Assembly (NCBI GenBank): GCA_002633005.1
Contig: NMRA01000846.1
Location: 35,317-99,316, forward strand
Length of the DNA stretch: 64,000 nt
Direction: 5' to 3'
Source of the DNA: Phoronis australis
Lineage: Eukaryota > Phoronida > Phoronidae
The position numbers and the translations under genes are program-made. The notes below the pieces were generated by a model that did not search any database, was not told where the DNA came from, and was given only the letters and a program-made list of their open reading frames with translations. This document shows, piece by piece, positions 58,700 to 64,000 of the stretch (its first letter is position 1; every line of letters begins with the position of its first letter).

Positions 58700-61600
58700 T
58701 CAGCAATTCAATAAGTTCACCTACCTACATTAAACCATTGCTTTGCCACGAGAACTCGTTTTCACCTTGATTCGAAACAGGATTGAGCCAATGTCGTGTT
58801 GTTACCACCCACCGGCACTGACGTGAACGCTGGCCTGATTGTATCTGGTCGTCACGTGAACGAAATCACCGAAGGTAATCCATTAAAGCAGAAGGCACCA
58901 AATATACTGATCATGGGGCCATTTCAGCGTTGAATGACGTTAACCTTGTTTACTTTGCTTTATTTATTGTTGTTTATGTTAAGTTGAGTGTCATTAATGT
59001 GTTCTGACGTTTGTTATCGCATTGCAATTCCTAAAGCCTGTTGTGTCTCTGTGCCGTCACCAATTCAAAAACAGAAGCTATATACGTCAATCAGTCGAGC
59101 ACATTTGCAACAGAGACAAAAAAAAACATCGTGTGAAATCGGTAACAGATTGACATTTGCAGCTACCAAATGAACAACTTCCAAGCAACAGAGGTACCCT
59201 CTGTCACAGCGCCACCTATAGAGCAGAGTGGCTCAGTGAAAAGATTACAATCGACAGGCATGAAAGGGCGAAATTGTATGGAATTCATTCTGTGTAGATG
59301 GGGATGCATTACTGTGCATTTCTCATTATCAACCAATAAGAATATCTGAATTTTATATTCCAACCGATCGGAATGTCCGAATGTTGCTTCGTTCCGTTAA
59401 CCAATGAAAAGCCATGTTACATGACCCTTTGAGGCTGCTTCACGTAGCACTGGGAAGGAGTGTACAGAGATAAAGTCGCTTACTTCACTAACATTTATAG
59501 TATGAATGATAAAGAGAACTAACGTTCGTTGCAAAACAGTCCTGTACAGAGCTCGTCAGTTATAACAATGATTTCCGAATCATTATTTTGAAAACAAGGC
59601 GATAAAACTTATGTTTGAACGTTTTAGGCCATGGACCGTAAGCCACAGGAGGCTTAAAAAACCACATCCGTAACCATTTTTAGGTGGGCAATTTTGTTTT
59701 GGCGTATTATAAAATGAATCCCAAATTCCTGGATTCATGGGCCTCAGTTGGTAGTGAAATCTGGAACTACAATTCCAAACATTTTGTACTATCGTTATAA
59801 CAATAAATGTAGTACCAATCTGACAATGTCACCTGTTAATTCGATAACACAATACAAATATTTCATCAATGTAATTGGAAAGAACTCGTTCCTGGAATAA
59901 GATCATTAAGCTTACACAAGATAGTGATAATGGATTCCCCAACTCAAATTAATTAGAATTACAGATCTTTCATACCTTCCTTACTAAACCTCTTGAACAT
60001 TTGAATAACCCCAACACAACAGTTTTGTTACTTAGCGTTTTCCAAAAATAAAGAGAACCCTAAAACTTCAAGAGAGTAGGTGAGTTTTAACGCGATAGCA
60101 ACTGATACTTATTGTAGTTTTGGTCACCCAAAAAGAACTTCCTCTACTTTTAGAATGTTTGGATTATTGCAAAGTTGGTTTTATTTCGTTTCAAAGGAAA
60201 ACGCATTTTCTAATAATAAAATTGAGTACAGTGCCAAAACGGAATGAAAAAAGAGATCGTCCCTGAATCTCCAGCCCTTTTATTCTCCAATCTCACTACC
60301 TCTCTGGCGATGCTCCCTCCCCCCAACCTGTTGATATCTGTCCGAGAAATTTGAGCCGGGATAACGTCGAGAGGGGAGAACCTGAGAACGGGATAACATG
60401 GAAACGAGACAACACTGAATATGGATGAGATATCACGGGAAATACCGCTATGGACCGGAAATTCGTAAAAAATCGATACAACGGAAAAAACCCACTGACG
60501 TTTTGAAAACTGGAGTTGAAATAAATTTTGCTATTAATGAGGATGTTTTGCAAATTAGATCATTTTGTATTTTGACAGATGTTATTGACTGACTGTGGTA
60601 AAAATATTTAATCAATTCCACGCAAGTTTCAGAAGTTTGAAAGTATCCGAACATGGATTAAATCTACTTTTCTAAAAGTGCTTCGAATGGAACATACTTC
60701 ACAAGTTTACAAAACATGTAAGAGCGTGTGAAACGGATTAAAATATTGCGGAGTCACTGAGTGCATATATTTTCACCACGATAAAAACATTCAAAGGGTG
60801 CAGATATCAGGAGACCTGAGAAGCTAAATATTTTGTCTAATATAAGCTTCACATTTTCTTCAACATGATCATGTGAATATTGCAAAAATGACAACATTCA
60901 GCAGCTGCTGAATTTCTTTTACGTTGCTTTGCTCATCCTGATTTTGTCGTGTGACAGTGAAGTCAGAGACCAGACTAGACCAAAAGTACTAACAAACAAC
61001 TGATGACACACATAAACTCATTAGACTCTTTAAACAAAGTCATTCTTCAAAATCACAGCTGTTTGCTCAAAATAAGAGAACTGATCAGGTGAATTTACTG
61101 TTTTAAAATGCATGCAGTATTCATCAACATCAACAAATGATTACGCGGCTATATTGAAATAGTTCGGTACCTTCTGAATTTCTGAGCATGTGATTGGCTA
61201 AAGAGACAGAATACAGTGCCACCTGTTGCTAATAATGCTATGCTAGGAGGGCATCCGCTTTTTTACAAAAAAAGTGTGCAACTTAAAATGTGGGTACTTC
61301 TCAAATATCGAATGATCGAACATATATCTAGATGCACCGGAAAAAGGAAGTTGCCACCCGACTGACGTGAAAAGACTGGACTTGCGGCCTATTTCGAAAA
61401 AAGCAATTTTCCCAATTTTGAAAACAACATTCCTTGAATACAGTATGGATCTTATTAAGACGTCTTCGACATTTGCCTTTAAAACGTAGTGAAAAGCACA
61501 AAGGTTACATTGCAATCGATCAAAGATAATATTTCCTTGTTTGACCGACTTTCAACCGTCATTTTTCGGTCGGCGACATAGTTCGATGTCGACTATTATT

Positions 61601-62500
61601 TCAGCTTGTTTCTGTTTTAGAATTTACCCTTGCACTGCATAGTTTAGGGTCGCGCACAGCAGTTAACAAGGCTGTTGGTAAGGTTAATGCGTGACGTAAA
61701 GTATTATGCCAATTTCATTGGGCAATTTACGTTGTATTATTGACAACGCATATTTCTCAGTACAGCGCAACTGTGACTAACATAGTCAAGTCACTTCTTT
61801 GCTGGCCTCTTTCAGAGAACACACGCGCGATAGAGGATAGGTTCTTTGAGTCAACATTATATTCTGGAAATAAAAATTGGCAGCACAATTTTAACATTTT
61901 GGATCAAATCAGATAAAGAATTTTCTCTTAAAAAGGCAAAATTTTGGCTGTGGCCGAGAACGACTGCTTCCTGCATATACAATGTAATTTATAAGCAGCT
62001 ATACATAAAGAATAGAGTCATACAAGAACCACAATTTCCAGATTTCTTGTAGCAACAGGCGCATGTACAATGTAACAACCACTGGCTTGCACGGCGTGCC
62101 TTGGCACTCAATAGTTTATTAGCCACAATCGATTTTACTCCCTCCAATTCCATTAGAAGTTGCTGACTGCTGGTCTTGGCCGCCGGGTGTTCTCAGACTT
62201 GTACTGCGTGCGAACTTAATTTGACATTTGGTTAATTTCGAGTCTGTTTTCAGTGAATAAAAGCAATTCGACAAATACTGTCGCCCGGGCGAGTGCGACA
62301 AATACATGCCGCCAGGTGGACCTGTTAGTGAAGCACTCATTTTACTCGAAATTGAACTCTAAAATAATTTTGAAATTTTCCGTTCAATCAACTGATATAA
62401 TAAGTCTCTGTTGTTCCGACTGTGGTCCAGTATGTCATGCTTTACACGGGTGACTGTAATCCTATATTGCACTTGGCGATCCTAACACTATAGCCATGAG
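58700..62500. other. No gene recognised
   Basis: AT-rich DNA with scattered short open frames (at most 90 codons), no family resemblance and no clear repeat boundaries. A run of CTCGAGTT-like phrases lies just past its right end, at 62539-62572. Confidence 0.4.
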
Positions 62501-63165
62501 TTTGAGTTTGAACTTGGAATTTCTAGTTATTACTCGACATCTCGAGTTATTACACGAAATCTCGAGTTTTAGCTTTGTAGTTTCAATTTAAGAGTCACCA
62601 AGTGCATGTTTGGACTGTATAGTGATTTCCGTTATTCGTAATATACTCAAACAGAGAATAACAGATAATTATCTCGAGTTACTATTAAAGGAGAACGCCA
62701 ACTGACAAATTTTCGAGTCCGATTTCTTTTAAATGGCTGAATCCCGGTCCCTACATTTGATATTTGTCGCTTGCATCAATTTTAACTTTTCGTTATTGAT
62801 TGGAGAATAAAAATATTTCTTAGATACTCGGGATTTTTAGATAGAGTTTTAATAACTAAAAGCAAGTAGGTCTTTCGGGCCGTGGAAAGATAAAACGTCA
62901 GTTTTAATCGAAGTTTCAGTTTCGGAAATCGTGCTACAGCTCATGAGTAGCGCAGTTCATTCACAGAGAAAATTGCCAGCCACTAAATTTGAAATGAACG
63001 TGACCTCGGGGACATCATCGGCGAGAAGAATGACTTTCCGAGACCAGCCTCAACGCAGACTCGAACCTCCAACCCTCGCTATCTCAGTCTAAACCTGTGC
63101 AGGTGGATCAAAACCTCACCCAAAAAAAGGAGCAATATTTCAGTGATATCTAAAGCTACATTTCG

Positions 63166-63455
63166 CCCTGTTAAGTTGGCTGAAAACGAAAATCGAATTG
63201 GGGCTCTTTCTCTTACAAAATGAATCGCATAATATTCATTACCGTGACAGGATTTTATGTCTATTACCATAGCACTATTTTCGATTTCGTATCTTAGAGG
63301 TTGACCAACCCTAATAAATTTTAATGCGTTCTCTAGTCCCTCATGGGTTTCGATGTATTTTTGGTAAAAGAATAGAAATACTATCACGGTGAAGAATACT
63401 GCGAGACCATTAGAAAAATGCATAATTCGATTTTTCGTTTTTAGCTAGCTAAATA
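63166..63455. repeat. Head-to-head pair of repeat R1 copies
   Basis: 63166-63296 is a plus-strand copy (CCCTGTTAAGTTGGCTGAAA). 63298-63455 is a minus-strand copy (AGGTTGACCAACCCTA ... TTTTTAGCTAGCTAAATAA). They meet at their GGTTGACCAACC ends, so the unit could fold back on itself. Confidence 0.55.
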
Positions 63456-63787
63456 ATGAGAAATGCAACGCCCTTTTTCTCAAAGAATATCTTCAGACAA
63501 CGGCGAAAACCTGTAATGAAACCTCAAAACCACGGCAGGTTTTGTTGTTTGGTAGGTCATAACTTCAAGAAGTCAATCTCATCCAACAATAGTACCAAAA
63601 ATGCACTCTTCGGCCGTAAAACCAATAGTTTTCCTTAAACACACAAACTGTTTGTACGCTGACTTCAAAACATCATCAATCAGATGAAATTTTGTGAGTG
63701 AAGACGAAGAAAATGTCATGTCAATATTACATGTGGGTTAGTGTGAATCTTAAAGGCACTATTTCCGCTTCATTTTTGTTAAAAACT

Positions 63788-63950
63788 TCATGAAACGGAT
63801 CTTTACGCAAACACTTTTATTCGAAACCTAAGCCCAAATAATAGCCTTTGCCATGGCATCGAATTTTTTTATAGTGAACTGAATTTAATACAGATTTTTT
63901 TAGCTTAATTTTTTCATTTTGTGTGGTGCACCAAGAAATAAATGGATGCC
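63788..63950 (+). repeat. Dispersed repeat family R2, copy 2
   Basis: Matches 53095-53255: ATGAAACGGATCTTTACG, CGAAACCTAAGCCCAAATAA, and TTTTTTAGCTTAATTTTT then GTGGTGCACC. Confidence 0.55.
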
Positions 63951-64000
63951 GGACGAAGTGTCAATCGAAGATTCGAGTGTCGAATATGAACTTGGAGTTT

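Overview
The window is eukaryotic, intron-rich, AT-rich genomic DNA from an animal. It holds spliced genes with GT-AG introns, many short dispersed repeats, terminal-inverted-repeat (TIR) elements, tRNA-derived repeats and LTR-retrotransposon remains. One neuropeptide receptor belongs to the class B (secretin) GPCR family, which points to a bilaterian. The repeat style and small exons suggest a marine invertebrate, but I cannot name the species. The sequence is a draft scaffold: one 746-base N gap, plus single Ns, at least three of which join overlapping, slightly different copies of the same locus (probably unmerged haplotypes).

Layout. From 1 to 5372 (+ strand) lies the 3' part of a medium-chain (zinc-type) alcohol dehydrogenase gene; its 5' end is outside the window. 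One of its exons appears twice because of a haplotype overlap. From 25505 down to 8936 (- strand) lies almost all of a corticotropin-releasing-factor/DH44-type receptor gene: 11 exons whose phases join without a break into a 459-residue frame covering the hormone-binding ectodomain, seven membrane helices and the cytoplasmic tail. Only the signal-peptide exon is missing. The two genes converge tail to tail, with 3.6 kb of repeat-bearing DNA between them. The receptor introns carry several miniature transposons, a 1.17-kb TIR element with tRNA-like SINE copies inside, a THAP-domain fragment and a small ORF with a signal-peptide-like start.

From 26 to 64 kb I found no clearly recognisable host gene. 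A set of three exon-like segments on the - strand (32799-31863) joins in phase into an unidentified protein C-terminus. The rest is repeats: a second and third THAP fragment, a degenerate tandem array with palindromic cores, minisatellites, an LTR-integrase fossil with an intact D-35-E spacing, a probable LTR with primer-binding site, and several foldback or TIR elements with target-site duplications.

The recognised genes are ordinary and functionally unrelated: an oxidoreductase and a peptide-hormone receptor. I see no operon-like or defence-like system. The observations most worth following up are the unidentified spliced gene at 32 kb, the palindromic tandem array at 34-38 kb, the TIR element carrying SINEs, the near-regular 22-bp array, and the haplotype joins that distort gene models.
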